The notes under the pieces were generated by a model, which was not told where the DNA came from, did no database searches, and saw nothing but the letters and a program-made list of their open reading frames with translations. Shown here piece after piece: positions 1-13,725 of a DNA stretch of 64,000 nt. The position numbers and the translations under genes were made by a program. The first letter of the stretch is position 1. Each line of letters opens with the position of its first letter. Location: the NCBI RefSeq assembly GCF_016808095.1, contig NC_068972.1, positions 20,824,289 to 20,888,288 of the forward strand, written 5' to 3'. The DNA is from Vigna angularis. Lineage: Eukaryota; Streptophyta; Magnoliopsida; Fabales; Fabaceae.

Positions 1-498
1 TCATATTTTCGAAGACATTGAGTTATAAAAAGCACTTTTAATATAGATATAATTATTTATCAGTTTCATACATATCAATTAAAATGTGGAATTTGGTTCC
101 ATCAGTTTTCAAGGAAAGAATAATATTTAATATTGATATTTTAAGAGATTTAGTGGAGAGAATATAATTGAATCTTTTGGTTTTTCTCAATTTGTTTCCC
201 TAATATATTTTTTTTCAATGTGTTTTCAAATGTTGTTTTTCCTTTCTTTTCTTTCCTTTTAATTATGCATGTAAAGCACCTCTTAATCTCTTGTTTCTAA
301 ATCCTCCTTTCTTATTTCCATACATGTACTACATGGCTAATTTATAAAGTTACAGCAACATATTTTTAAGAATAAATTAGCATAAAGTGATACAAATTTT
401 TTTATATAAAATTTCATAAAAAATATATAGGAAATGCTTTTAGTAGATAAAGTTATATCTAACTTCATTAAACCATTTTTTTAGAGTAAAGTTTGTAC
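1..498. other. AT-rich sequence, no gene seen
   Basis: This is AT-rich sequence with short poly-T and poly-A runs. No reading frame of gene quality and no repeat boundary was recognised before the CACTA-type terminus. Confidence 0.5.
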
Positions 499-1287
499 TA
501 TCACTAATATAAAAGATTTTTTACATCCGTTATTTTAAATTTTTGTCTGTTTTAGATTAGATGTAATTGTGAAAGATGTAGATTTATATATATTAAAAAA
601 ATTTATGTAAACTTATGTCGGTTAACATAAATTTATATTTATTACACTAATAATATACATAAGTTTACGCAGAGATAACAAATATATACTTTTGAGTTTT
701 TTTTTTCTATTTTGTACTAATTTTACTTCTATTACAACATTACCAAACATAAATTTATGTTTCTAAATGTCAACCTGAAAAACAGAATTTATCCATAACA
801 ACATATACATTTCAAATATAACGTTTCTAGTACATGATATACATTTTCAAAGTTAAAATAAATATCTATTGGATAAAAATAATCTAACTTATACCAAAAA
901 AGCTAATAAAAACTCACTCTTCTATATTCTTGAAATATAACTTACCTACTCTCATTTTATTTCGGTAATGTCTTCCTTTAATACAGGTGACAGATCTTCA
1001 AAGACCTAAAACATTGATAAAACATTGTTAAAGACTTGAAATTTATTCAGTTGTTTCGTCATTATAAAGTTAATATATAATAATAATAATATATTATTTA
1101 CTATTAATATTATTATGTTTATTATTTTGTATTTACATCTAACTTTTAAGTTTATAAAATGGAAGTGGTAGAAGCACTAATATTGAAATTTCTTCTGAAT
1201 TTTATATTTTGCAATATATCAAGTTTAAATCTAAGCCATATCCATGCTCCATTAATGCAGAGAGAGAAAGAGAAAGATTGTTGAGGA

Positions 1288-1382
1288 TAGTGGGGAGGTG
1301 TAGGATATTTTTGGAATAAAAGAAAATAGTGGGGAGGTGTAGAGTATTTTTGGAATAAAAAAAAAATAATGAGGAGGTGCAG
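1288..1382 (+). repeat. Short tandem repeat, about 39 bp x 2.4
   Basis: The unit starts TAGTGGGGAGGTGTAG and ends in an A-rich run. Copies begin at 1288 and 1327, and a partial, diverged copy begins at 1367. The 86- and 81-residue minus-strand frames over it (1152-1447) are low-complexity artefacts of this repeat. Confidence 0.8.
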
Positions 1383-1569
1383 AAGCACTTGGGGTGGTGG
1401 AGGGAGCAACACCCTATACTAATTGGATATTGTGAAAGTTGTAACATTACCCTTGTAGTAAGGCCCTTAGTTCACGGTTGATTTCTTATAATAGAAGAAA
1501 ACCAAACAATTAGGAACTCTTCACGAATGTGGACTATTATGTCATACTCGTGCAACGAAATGTTTGAGT

Positions 1570-2450
1570 GTAAACCAAGAGGGGTGGTGAATTGGTTTAC
1601 TTAATAAAAATCGTGTCTTTTAAAAAATTTCTCTTTTTATAAACTTATTCTATAATAGAAGTAGATACTTTAAACAAATAAAGATAAAGAGTGTAGGAAA
1701 AAAGAAAGTTGCACAGATAGTTTTGTACTGGTTCGAATCAAAAGATCCTACAACAACAAAGAGTAAAGTAAATATTAGAAAACACCTATCTTGAAGACAA
1801 AAGAGATGAATAACACTTCCTTTGACACACAAAGGATGAACAACTTTTCCTAACTGCAACATATGTATACACTCACTTAGACACACTCAATGAAAACACT
1901 TACTTCTACCAATACTAGGTTTTACAAGTTACTTTTCAAAAGCATAGAGAGTTTTTTTACAACAACACTAAAGTTCTAAGAAAGAATGAATAGTTCAAAA
2001 TTTGTGGAGGCAGAGTATATACAGGCTTAATATTTAAAAATTAGGTCTGAAAACTAAAGAGTCATTTCAAATTGCTATTGACAATCGATTATTGTAAGCG
2101 GTAATCGATTATTCTAGAAGTTATTCCAAAAAATATTTTCTTTTTGTGATAACCCATTATTAAGTTTGATAATGATTATTCTAAAGGCTTTTTGGCAAAT
2201 ATAAAATTAGTTGGAATAATCAATTATTTTATAGTGTTTCTGAAATAAAACCTTTTCCTGAGTGATCAATGCAATCTGTTGTGTATCTTTCTAAACTAAG
2301 TCTAATGCACAATTATAAATGACTTATTACAAAAATTTTAGAGTGAACAAGAAGTTATTTTAACATAAATTACAATGTGTTATGTGTTGAATTCATCATC
2401 AAAATATTCTTGTCTTTAGTTCTTCACTTCTTGCTAACATATTGAATTCC
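1570..2450 (-). mobile_element. LTR remnant, SIRE-like family (copy B)
   Basis: The segment starts with AGAGGGGTGGTGAATTGG and carries the phrase TTTTGTACTGGTTCGAATC near 1720. It then has paired AATCGATTATT motifs at about 2087-2115. The same arrangement recurs at 31.0 kb and 60.2 kb. Such CTAGAGGGGG-type ends followed by a 'tactggttc' phrase are familiar from plant Ty1/copia (SIRE/Maximus-type) LTRs; that family name is from memory and unverified. No coding region remains. It lies inside the CACTA-type element. Confidence 0.45.
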
Positions 2451-3065
2451 AATTAAGACACCCCAAAATGCTTTGAATCAAAATTTTATCAAATTTATAC
2501 GTAAACGTACATTGTACACCTAATAATAATTTATAATTTAATCAAATTATAAATTAATGTGATAAATCTAAAATTATATAAACATAAAATCTCTAATAAA
2601 TCTAAAATTAACCAAACATATAATATAAAAATAAATCATAAAACTCATATTCACAACAACCAAGACAGACATTTAACATAACCATGATTAAGTTTTATCA
2701 AAAATAGTCATGCGTGCGCCAATACTAAAGCAAGAAGATGAGAAACTAACCTCAATACAAAAAAATATTCGGGAGAAAAGATGTTTCCCAATACACTTAA
2801 CATGCACACAGTGCTTGCCACCGTCGAGGGTGATGTTTGTTCAAAAGAGAAAGTGAAGGAAAATGTAGCACACAATTTTTTTAAACAAATTTACATTTGA
2901 CTTCTAAACGTCATATGTAAAATTGAGTTTTTATGTTTGATGTTTATATACTAAATGTAAATTTTATCCACTTAATTATAAAAATATCATCGCATATTTT
3001 TCACGTTTTTTTTTATATGTTAGATGTAAATTCAGTGATGTGTAAGATGTTTTGTATTAGTGTAT

Positions 3066-4546
3066 TTATATATTATGATTTAACCATATCTTAGTTAATT
3101 TAGGATTTTCAACGCATATTCTTATGTCAAAAAATAAACATATTGAGTATAAGATTAAATATTGGTAGATAATTAAAAAAAAACTTCATAATGGGTAACA
3201 TATAAATGTTAATGAACTTACCTATAAAATAATGTTATATCATCTTATTAAGTAGGTTGATCTATAACTCAATTTTATAAAATGGTTTTTAATTTGTTGA
3301 TATCCCAATTCATTATGAGATAATTTGTTGACATTTGCGAGAATCTGATTAGGAAGTTTTTTTTCAAGAATTGGTATAGCAACATGATCATCTAGCGCTC
3401 TGAAGTCTTTATTCGAAGTTTATTTAACAGCTTCATGTTGTTGCGGTAAACAATCTTTATAAAATTTGGATCATTAGTGTTTCATTTATTTGGTAAATCA
3501 AGAAAATCCATGCTTCGCACTTTAGTATCCTAAAGAATATATTCAATTTCATGAATACATTCTACTTTCTTATCAAACTTTTGCAGGTTGAACCAACACC
3601 TTGATGAAAATTCTTCCTTAGAGGAATATAGAAAGGTCATGGAGCATCCCTTTTTATCTATTTATTATTATTAATAATTTGGAAAATGGAAATAAAGTGG
3701 AAATAGCTGTAAAATTAGGTTATGGAATAACATATTGGGAAAAACAAAAATACCTCTTCTGCATGCATAGCAGTAGTTTTATATATCTATCAAGATTTGA
3801 TTCGTGAGGAAGAATTCGGAAAGGTTCAATCAAAAGAAGAGAAGAAAATAATACAATATAATAACTTGTAAACTTTTATTCATAAAACAAACTATAGAAA
3901 AAGACTTTGCCATCAAACCTCTTAACATCTCTCTCTAGCTGTAATTTGTCAAAAGTTTTAAAATTTAAATGATAATTGAACCCTTAAAATTCAAATCAAA
4001 TACTTATCGGTGGAAAAAAAATATTTCTTAGATATTTATAGTATAGTCAAGTTTCAACAACCAATTTGTAAACTACAAGAAAATCTTTAAAAAACAACAA
4101 ATGTTAGAGAAAAGAAATTGGTGATTACAGTGACTACTTTATATACTTATTTATTAACTAAAAATTATTATGAAATAATAACTATTATGAATATAAAATT
4201 ATAATTAAAAATCCATTAGACTTAAAATTGGTCACTAATTGTTTTGGATAGTCATTGAAGTCCCTTACTCACTCAAAGTTATCCCCCAATGATGAGATTC
4301 CTAATGGATCTTCAGCATTGAAGTCCCTTACTCACTCAAAGTTATCCTGAAGACTGATGAGTTTCCTAATGGATCTCCATCCCCCAGTTTATGTTTGTTC
4401 TCTCTCTCTTTCTTGTCCAAGTCTTGTGAGATGATACCGATACCTTTCAAAGATATTATGTCGCTGAAATCGGTGATTTTGGTGTAATAATATTGCAATA
4501 AAGATTAGTAATCAGAATTAAAGTTCCCCTTTAGACATATATTTAT
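3066..4546. other. AT-rich intergenic DNA, no gene recognised
   Basis: There are no long frames, no splice-like exon pattern and no element ends that I can place. It contains a 63-bp direct duplication, listed separately. Confidence 0.5.
4253..4377 (+). repeat. 63-bp direct tandem duplication
   Basis: Two adjacent copies begin CATTGAAGTCCCTTACTCAC at 4253 and 4316. They end in the shared phrase CCTAATGGATCT and differ by only a few bases and one small indel, so the duplication looks fairly recent. Confidence 0.85.
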
Positions 4547-5061
4547 TAGTGTTGTCAAAATGGGTCACCCAACCCACCACGGGTTGGTCACTTAGTGAGC
4601 CAACCCAACTCGGTTCATTTATTAGCGAGTCGAAAAAATTCGAACTCAACTCGACCCACCACGGGTTGGTGGATTAAACAGGTTGGTCCACTAACTCACT
4701 TAACTTTTTTTCACCCACTTCTTCCACTATGTTTATAAGAGGTAACTTTGATTGATCAAATTGAAACTATAATAATTGGACCAATTGATATATAAAAGGG
4801 TTTTGCATAGACAGAATAATGGTTTGAGTTGCAATGTTTTTGGTTTCATTGAATAACTAATTAATTTCATTTCATTAAAAAAAATAAAAATAAAAATAGG
4901 TGGAGTGGTGAATCAACCTAACTCACCATTGGTTTAACCCGAGTGAGCCGGGTCAAAATTCGCTCACATCAAATTTTCACATTTTTTTTTCAACCTAATC
5001 TGGCTTGAACCCATGGTGGGCTGGGTTGGCTCACGAGTTTCAACGCATTTTGATAGCAGTA
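4547..5061. mobile_element. hAT-type MITE, family 'GTTGTCAAA' copy 1
   Basis: The element is 515 bp and non-coding. The left end is TAGTGTTGTCAAAATG and the right end, read inward, is TACTGCTATCAAAATG. It is flanked by a perfect 8-bp duplication ATATTTAT (4539-4546 and 5062-5069), the length typical of hAT insertion. Inside each end are inverted GC-richer motifs around CCACGGGTTGG and CCAACCC. A related copy lies at 51412-52056. No transposase is encoded. Confidence 0.85.
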
Positions 5062-5069
5062 ATATTTAT

Positions 5070-5569
5070 AAAATATTATAATGAGATTAGCATTAGGTTT
5101 GATCCATTTATTGCCACTAAATGATACTATTCCTATTAATTGTCAATCAATGACTATTATTCTTATTAACTGTCCATTAATAATAATTATTGCTCAAATT
5201 AATTATCAATTAATAACGGTTCTGAACCGGTCAGTTATTTCCTCGTTGGAGTTGGATGGTCGACCGTTCGGTCTTTGGCTGACTGGGTGGTCACACAGTA
5301 CACTAATATTAGTTATTATTATTTTGGTTACCAAAGTAATTAATGTCTAATGACCAATTTAGACATTAATTCGTTTGATAGTTAACATTACTAACCAATT
5401 AGTTTAATTAGTCACTAATTATATTGTTTTACTCATTAGTAACAATTATTTTATCTGTATGAGTCTAATCCACATAACTAATTACATTGATTAACTTTGT
5501 CTAATACTGTACTAATATGTTTTAGCTTTTGCCTTAGCTTAATCTAATTTTGTCAATATTAAAGACATG
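5070..5569. other. AT-rich sequence without a supported gene
   Basis: A frame of 89 residues (5081-5350) is low in complexity and has no recognisable domain. Runs of ATTAATTGTC-like sequence suggest degenerate repeats, but no unit can be defined. Confidence 0.4.
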
Positions 5570-7460
5570 TTTGATATGATGTGCTCTCAGCAGATATATT
5601 TGTTAAGACAAGATCGTCTATAAGACAAGATCATCTAACACCTTCATGTTTTGAAGTTTAACAAACAACGGTAAATGAAATGAGTATTTGACAAAGTATT
5701 ATCTTTGTGAAAATAATATCGTTGAATGAAAGACATCTTATGAAACAAGCATTATGACATGTGAATAAAAAAATTTAGTAAAGGTGCTAGGACTAAACGA
5801 TCCTATTTGTAGTAGATGCGCTATTAAATGATGTTTTATTATGAAAGAGTCACTACATGATAATTCACTAGACGTGATATGATATTTTAGTAAACACACT
5901 ATTGTGACAGTAGACGTACCATTATATGATATTTTGGCAAACGTGTCAATGTGATACATGATATCTTTGCTAAACGCGATTCTTTTGTATCTTGCTAAAT
6001 AATGCAACAATGTGCTACATGATGTTTTTGGTAAACACACTAAAGCTATAAATAATGCTCCAAAAACAATGCGTTGAATAACACTTTCCTAAAACACACT
6101 CTTGTATTTAACAAAGAGCCCTAAAATGATGCATTATTTATAAATGTCTTTTAAAGGCTAAATGATACCTTGATACAAAACGATGTTTTATCCAACGATA
6201 AAATCCTTATGAATCAATACTTGATATCTTTTCAAAAGTTCTTAAACAATTTACATGTATAAAAAGATTGACAAAGTTGTTTTGAACATGCAATGCAAAA
6301 CATTAAATGCACAATGTTTCAAACAACAAAAGTATTAAGGAAAAGGACATATATGTTAGCATGCATTTCTACTCTACTTTGTGTAGCTGCCTATTACAAG
6401 TATCCACCTGCTCCGTCATGAACAAGTCAAAAGTGGACGCTTGAAACAAAGAAGACATTCATGAAATGTTTTCTCCATCAAAAGTCGTACTGAAGAGTTC
6501 GTAACACCTACTTTTGTTAAAGTACTACAAAAAGCATGTATGCTTTGACACATTGATTTCAACTTATGGCCGCTACCTACGAAAAAGGCTACGAAGAACT
6601 GAAAATTGAAGACAAACATTGTCTAACAGATCTTCCATGAAGCCTATAAATAGAAGAATCCTTGAAAAGAAGATTAAGAAGGAATAAGCACACGAATAAC
6701 AAAAAGATCAAAGAAAAATCACACTCGTGTAAGAACAAAAACTCTGAGCATACACTCCCAAAATTCATAAAGTCATAAGCTTACATTTGTAAGAAGAAAG
6801 AAAATTCCTACAAGGTCTATTAGATTAAGTTGTATTGTAAACACATCCTCTTTGTGAGAGTTATCATCTAAAATTTGTAAACAATATGATTGATTGTACA
6901 TTCTAAAGAGAATTCAAAATACTTTGTGGTTAGGTCAGTTGAGTTAAACTCCTAATAAACAATTGTCTAGTGGAAACTAAGAATGGTTAAACTCAACTAG
7001 TCAACGTAACAGGTGTTAGCAAGATTGACTAGGTGTAACTAGGAGTAGAGCTAATACTCAGTTCTAGTTAGTGTAACAAGTGTTATCAGGATTGACTAGT
7101 GTAATAAGGAGTGATGGTAATAGTTCTATTTAGTGTAACAGGTGTTAGTAGGATTGACTAGTCTAACCAAGAATGTGCTAATACTCAGTTGTATCTTGTT
7201 AAGATTATAGTAGAACCCTTTAAAAGGTCTTATGAGAGAACTTGACGTAATTGAGTTGACTGAATCAGTATAAAATAATTATGTTTATTGCTTCATCTTT
7301 ATAAAACATATTATTTATAAACACTGCATTTGCTTGCAAAGTTAACCATTTATAAATATTGGTGAAAAAGTTTTTCATAATACTATTCAACTCTCCTTTT
7401 AATGTTTTTCAATAATTTCAATACTTAGGACATCTTAATCTAGGTGTGCGAGATATTCCC
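5570..7460 (+). mobile_element. LTR remnant, SIRE-like family (copy A)
   Basis: From 5570 to 6310 there are degenerate repeats built on TGATATTTTGGTAAACAC-like phrases. From about 6910 to 7210 the phrases 'taacaggtgttag' and 'gattgactag' repeat three times. The end region, near 7375-7440, holds 'aatactattcaactctcctttt'-like sequence. It resembles, in the opposite orientation, the segments at 31.2-31.5 and 59.9-60.1 kb. I read it as a decayed Ty1/copia-type LTR. The boundaries are approximate and no coding region is left. Confidence 0.4.
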
Positions 7461-9594
<2,134 letters not shown>

Positions 9595-9596
9595 AT

Positions 9597-9647
<51 letters not shown>

Positions 9648-9864
9648 GTGTGTATATATATGTGTGTATATATATATATATATGTGTGTGTATATATATG
9701 TGTGTGTATATATATGTGTGTGTGTATATATATGTGTGTGTGTATATATATGTGTGTGTGTATATATGTGTGTGTGTATATATGTGTGTGTGTATATATG
9801 TGTGTATATATATATATATGTGTGTGTGTATATATGTGTGTGTGTATATATATGTGTGTGTATA

Positions 9865-9924
<60 letters not shown>

Positions 9925-9962
9925 CATATATATACATATATATATATACATATATATATATA
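9595..9962. repeat. Compound (TA)n/(TG)n microsatellite
   Basis: Blocks of TATATA alternate with blocks of TGTGTG in a semi-regular pattern of roughly 18-24 bp, flanked on both sides by pure TA. Long open frames on both strands here encode only Tyr, Ile, Val, Cys, Thr and His repeats and are not genes. The tract abuts the left terminus of the first Mutator-like element. Confidence 0.97.
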
Positions 9963-10932
9963 TGAGGTTAACGCGCGTACGTCTGTTTTTCAGTAGCAAT
10001 GTTTATAGGGTTTTAGTAGACAAAAATACTCTTATATATCATGAATTTTAAGTTTTAAGGTTAAGGATATTTTAATAATTTTCATTCTCAAAACTAAAAA
10101 AAAAACCCTAAACCCTTGTTCACTTTTCTCATTCCTCTCAACCTTTTCTTTTTTACCTCTCTCACTCTAACATTTTTTCTTCATCCCTATGTTAGTTCCA
10201 ATTGAAAAAAAATCAGAAACACTCGCCTAACCCTAATCTATCTTTCTCACTTATCTAATTTGTTTTTGGGATTTGTGAAGCTAAATATTTTATTTACCAT
10301 TACATTCTTCTGACTTAATTTTTAATTGGCTAAACTTGGTTTGATTTTGATCTTGGTTTATTGATGATAGTGTGCCTGCAGACGGGGAGTTTGTAATACA
10401 ACAAAATTCTAAAACTCAAAAACGAAATTTAATAATAATTAGAAGGGAAAATATATAACACAACTCTCTAATCAAAAATCAACATCAACATCATCAATTC
10501 TTTTGTTATTAAAGTGGAAAACAAATGAACGAACAGAGCAATAGCAACAAATTGTGGTGTCGCTGGTTGTTGTGTGTGGGTGAGGGAGAGTATGGAGATG
10601 AGAGAGAAACAAATTGGATAAGTGAGGAAGGTGGATTAGGGTTAGACAAATGTTTCTGATTTTTTCAGTTGGGGCTACAATAGGGATCACAGAGAAAAGG
10701 TTGAAACGAGAGAGATGAAAGAGACAGGGTTGAGAGAAATGAGAGAGGTGAGTAAGGGTTTGAGGGTTTCTTTTCTTCTTTTTTTAGTTTTGAGAATGAA
10801 AATTATTAAAATACCCTTAACCTTAAGACTTAGAATCCATGATATATAAGGGTATTTTTGTCTACTAAAACCCGATATACATTGCTAAAATGTACCAACT
10901 AAAAAACAGGCGTACACGCGTCAGCAACCCTC
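9963..10932. mobile_element. Mutator-like foldback MITE, copy F1
   Basis: This is a long inverted-repeat element. The right arm, read inward, begins GAGGGTTGCTGACGCGTGTA. The left arm begins GAGGTTAACGCGCGTACG and has lost about ten bases near 9993. The arms match over roughly 300 bp, from the terminus through a CT-rich stretch to an AATCAGAAACA phrase, around a short spacer near 10265-10385. The right end is followed by TATATATAT (10933-10941) and the left end is preceded by a TA run, so a 9-bp duplication is possible but cannot be proven. Long TIRs and 9-bp duplications suggest a Mutator-like family. No transposase frame is present. Confidence 0.65.
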
Positions 10933-10941
10933 TATATATAT

Positions 10942-12345
10942 GGGTTTGCTAATTATGTAAGTTCTTTTTTAAGTTGGTACATTTTAACAAGTGTAGCAAG
11001 TTTTAAAGGACACAAAAAATCCTCATTCATAAAAAAAAGACATACTTTAGACATAGGGATATTTTAATAATTTTTATTTTTAATTTAAAATAAAAAATAA
11101 AAAGAAATAAAAAACACTCACGTAACCCTAACTTATCTTTCTCACTTATCAATTTGTTTCTCTCTCATCATTATCCTCGTTCTCACCCCATACATAGCAT
11201 CCCGCGACACCGCAATTTGTTGCTCTTGCTCTGTTCGTTTATTTGTTTGATACTTTAATAACAAAATAATTGATGATGTTGATGTTGATTTTTAATTGGA
11301 GGACTGTGTTATATATTTTTTCTTGTAATTGTTATTAAATTTCGATTTTAAATTTTAGGAGCAGTAGTTTATTTTCAGGGAAATTTGATATACTAAGGTC
11401 TCTTACGTTGGGATCATAATTATCATGACTAGTAAGCTTATTTGTATTCTTGCATAAGTATGAAATTCTTTTATAATTTTATGCTAATAAACTATTAAAT
11501 AATCAATATGGGGATTTAAGTACTCAAAAATCCATTTCCTTAATATTTTGTGGGAAATACTCATTTCATACTAAGAGACAAATCCATTTTGAATATTATT
11601 TTCCTATCAGTTATGAATATGTTTTCATGTTATCCTCTCAATCCAAATTTGTTTACAATCTTCATTAAGATGTTGGATAAAATATTCAGAGTCTAATGAC
11701 AGCCTTTTCCGAATATGTTGACAAAAAACTATAATAAATGATTGATATGTTCCACATTACAATCAAAATGGAAAAATGATTTATTCATTCCTATATGATT
11801 CATAAAAAACATGCCCTTGACTGTATTTTTGACACTGGTATTTGTTTGGTAATTTCATAAATCAAAGTATCAACCAAAGAAATGTGTTTTGGTGAGTTGT
11901 GGGATTACAAACCTCCCTGAAGATAAACTACTGCTATTAAAATTTAAAAACGAAATTTAATAACAATCAGAAGGGAAAAGATATAAAACATTCATTCAAT
12001 AAAAAATTAACATCAACATCATCAATTATTTTTTTATTAAAGTGACAAACAAATAGACGAATAGAACAAGAGCACCAAATTGCGTATTCGCGGGTTGCTT
12101 AATGTGGGTGTGAGAGAGGATACAAATGAGAGGGAAACAAATTGGATAAATGGGAAAGATATGTTAAAGTTAGGAGAGTGTTTCTGATTTTTTTTATTTT
12201 TTATTTTAAATTAAAAATAAAAATTATTAACATACCCCGTATTTAAATATTTCTTCTATGAATGATAATATTTTTATTTACTAAAACTTATACACTTTAT
12301 TAAAATAAACCAATTAAAAAAAAACTTACATAGGGTAGCAAACTC
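10942..12345. mobile_element. Mutator-like foldback MITE, copy F2
   Basis: The left end is GGGTTTGCTAATTATGTAAG and the right end, read inward, is GAGTTTGCTACCCTATGTAA. The arms are about 430 bp each (10942-11382 and 11918-12345) and related to those of F1 and F3. The central 535 bp (about 11383-11917) is unrelated to F1 and could be captured or inserted DNA; I could not identify it. The element starts directly after the 9-bp TA stretch that follows F1, so the two sit end to end. The right flank is ATATAATAT. Confidence 0.65.
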
Positions 12346-12786
12346 ATATAATATAATATAATAATATAATAATATAATAATATATATATATATTATTAAG
12401 GACAAAGAATAATAGTAATTTTTTTATTATAATAATTAATAGGAGAGACAATTATAATACTTCCTTTAATATATTAATGAAAAGGAGAAATAATTGTAGT
12501 AATTTCTTATATACATTGTAATAGAGAGAGGCTATCGTTTCTATATGAAAGATTATTGATGTCCATCAATGATCCATCAATATGATAGTGTAAAATAAGA
12601 TGTTGTTGCAGTAAATAGATCCCCACTAGCGGAATATTTATTTTGGAGTTAGAGTACTTCAACATAATGTGTTTGTTTTTTAAATAAATAATTGAACTTA
12701 TTTTATAAACACGCAAGATATTAACTTTATATTTTTGAAATACAATTCCTCAAATTATATATTATTTTTCACTTTAACATATACTT

Positions 12787-12826
<40 letters not shown>
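12346..12826. other. AT-rich spacer with TA/AATAT repeats
   Basis: It contains ATAATATA repeats at 12346-12392 and (CA)n(TA)n at about 12787-12826. The 69-residue frame at 12507-12716 has no recognisable domain. Confidence 0.5.
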
Positions 12827-12830
<4 letters not shown>

Positions 12831-13108
12831 TTTGCTAACTTATTTTTCAGTTGGTATATTTTAGCAATGTGTATCGAGTTTTAGTAGACAAAAATATTCT
12901 CATATATTATGAATTTTAAGTTTTAAGGCCAAGAGTATTTAAATAATTTTCATTCTCAAAACTAAAAAAAACAAAAAGGAAACCTCTGTAACATCCCCGT
13001 AATCTCACACTTGATAATTCATCCGTAATCTCACACTTGATAATTCATAATTGATATATTGTAGCATTACGGTAACATCACTTAATCTCACACTTGATAA
13101 TTCATAGT

Positions 13109-13109
<1 letters not shown>

Positions 13110-13156
<47 letters not shown>
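13110..13156. repeat. (TA)n microsatellite inside the solo LTR
   Basis: A pure TA run of about 47 bp. A longer TA run sits at the matching place of the inverted copy, at about 26833-26895. Confidence 0.95.
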
Positions 13157-13159
<3 letters not shown>

Positions 13160-13486
13160 TTAAACTCAGATTTCAACTATAAACTCATAAATATAACTCG
13201 AATTCTTCTAATTTATTCTTCTATCTCTTTCTTTATTGGCACTGAATCAGATGACATTCCTCCATCTGCTCCCGTATAACGAATTATACGATCATCGCAC
13301 ATACACAAACACAAACAAGTAGGGTGAGCTAACATGCAACCAATCATTTATAAAACATGCATAATTACTTTGATACACTCAACAAACCTCATAATAATTA
13401 TGTCAGACACCCTCATACCATCATACAACAATCGAATCATAGATACTCATACCTTCATACAACAATCGCATCATAGATACTCATCC

Positions 13487-13725
13487 CACAATACCACAAT
13501 TACTAATAGACACTCATCCCACAATACTTAACAGACACTCGTTCCACAATACTCAATAGACACTCATTCCACAATACCCAATGGACACTCATTCCACAAT
13601 ACCCAATAGACACTCATTCCACAATACCCAATAGACACTCATTCCACAATACCCAATAGACACTCATTCCACAATACCCAATAGACACTCATTCCACAAT
13701 ACCCAATAGACACTTATTCCGATGA
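13487..13725 (+). repeat. 25-bp minisatellite, about 9 units
   Basis: The unit is CACTCATTCCACAATACCCA plus ATAGA. Clean copies begin at 13561, 13586 and 13611 and continue to about 13720; copies before 13561 are more diverged. The inverted LTR copy has only two to three of these units (26130-26195). Confidence 0.9.

Larger units (their letters stand above)
502..3062. mobile_element. Non-autonomous CACTA-type DNA transposon
   Basis: The left end reads CACTAATATAAAAGAT. The right end, read on the minus strand, is CACTAATACAAAACAT, so the termini form an imperfect inverted repeat starting with CACTA. Both ends are followed by TAT (499-501 and 3063-3065), the 3-bp target duplication expected of the CACTA (En/Spm) superfamily. 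Short inverted subterminal motifs such as TAAACTTATG and ATAAGTTTAC occur near 605-670, also as expected. No TNPD-like transposase frame is visible, so the copy would depend on an element elsewhere. It is 2561 bp long, and part of its interior is an unrelated LTR remnant at about 1570-2450. The boundaries come from visible ends; the superfamily is inferred from the terminal bases and duplication length. Confidence 0.7.

Noticed and set aside
10100..10120. AACCCTAAACCC resembling an interstitial telomere repeat
   Set aside because: Fewer than two units are present and the inverted arm carries a changed version, so it is part of the MITE.
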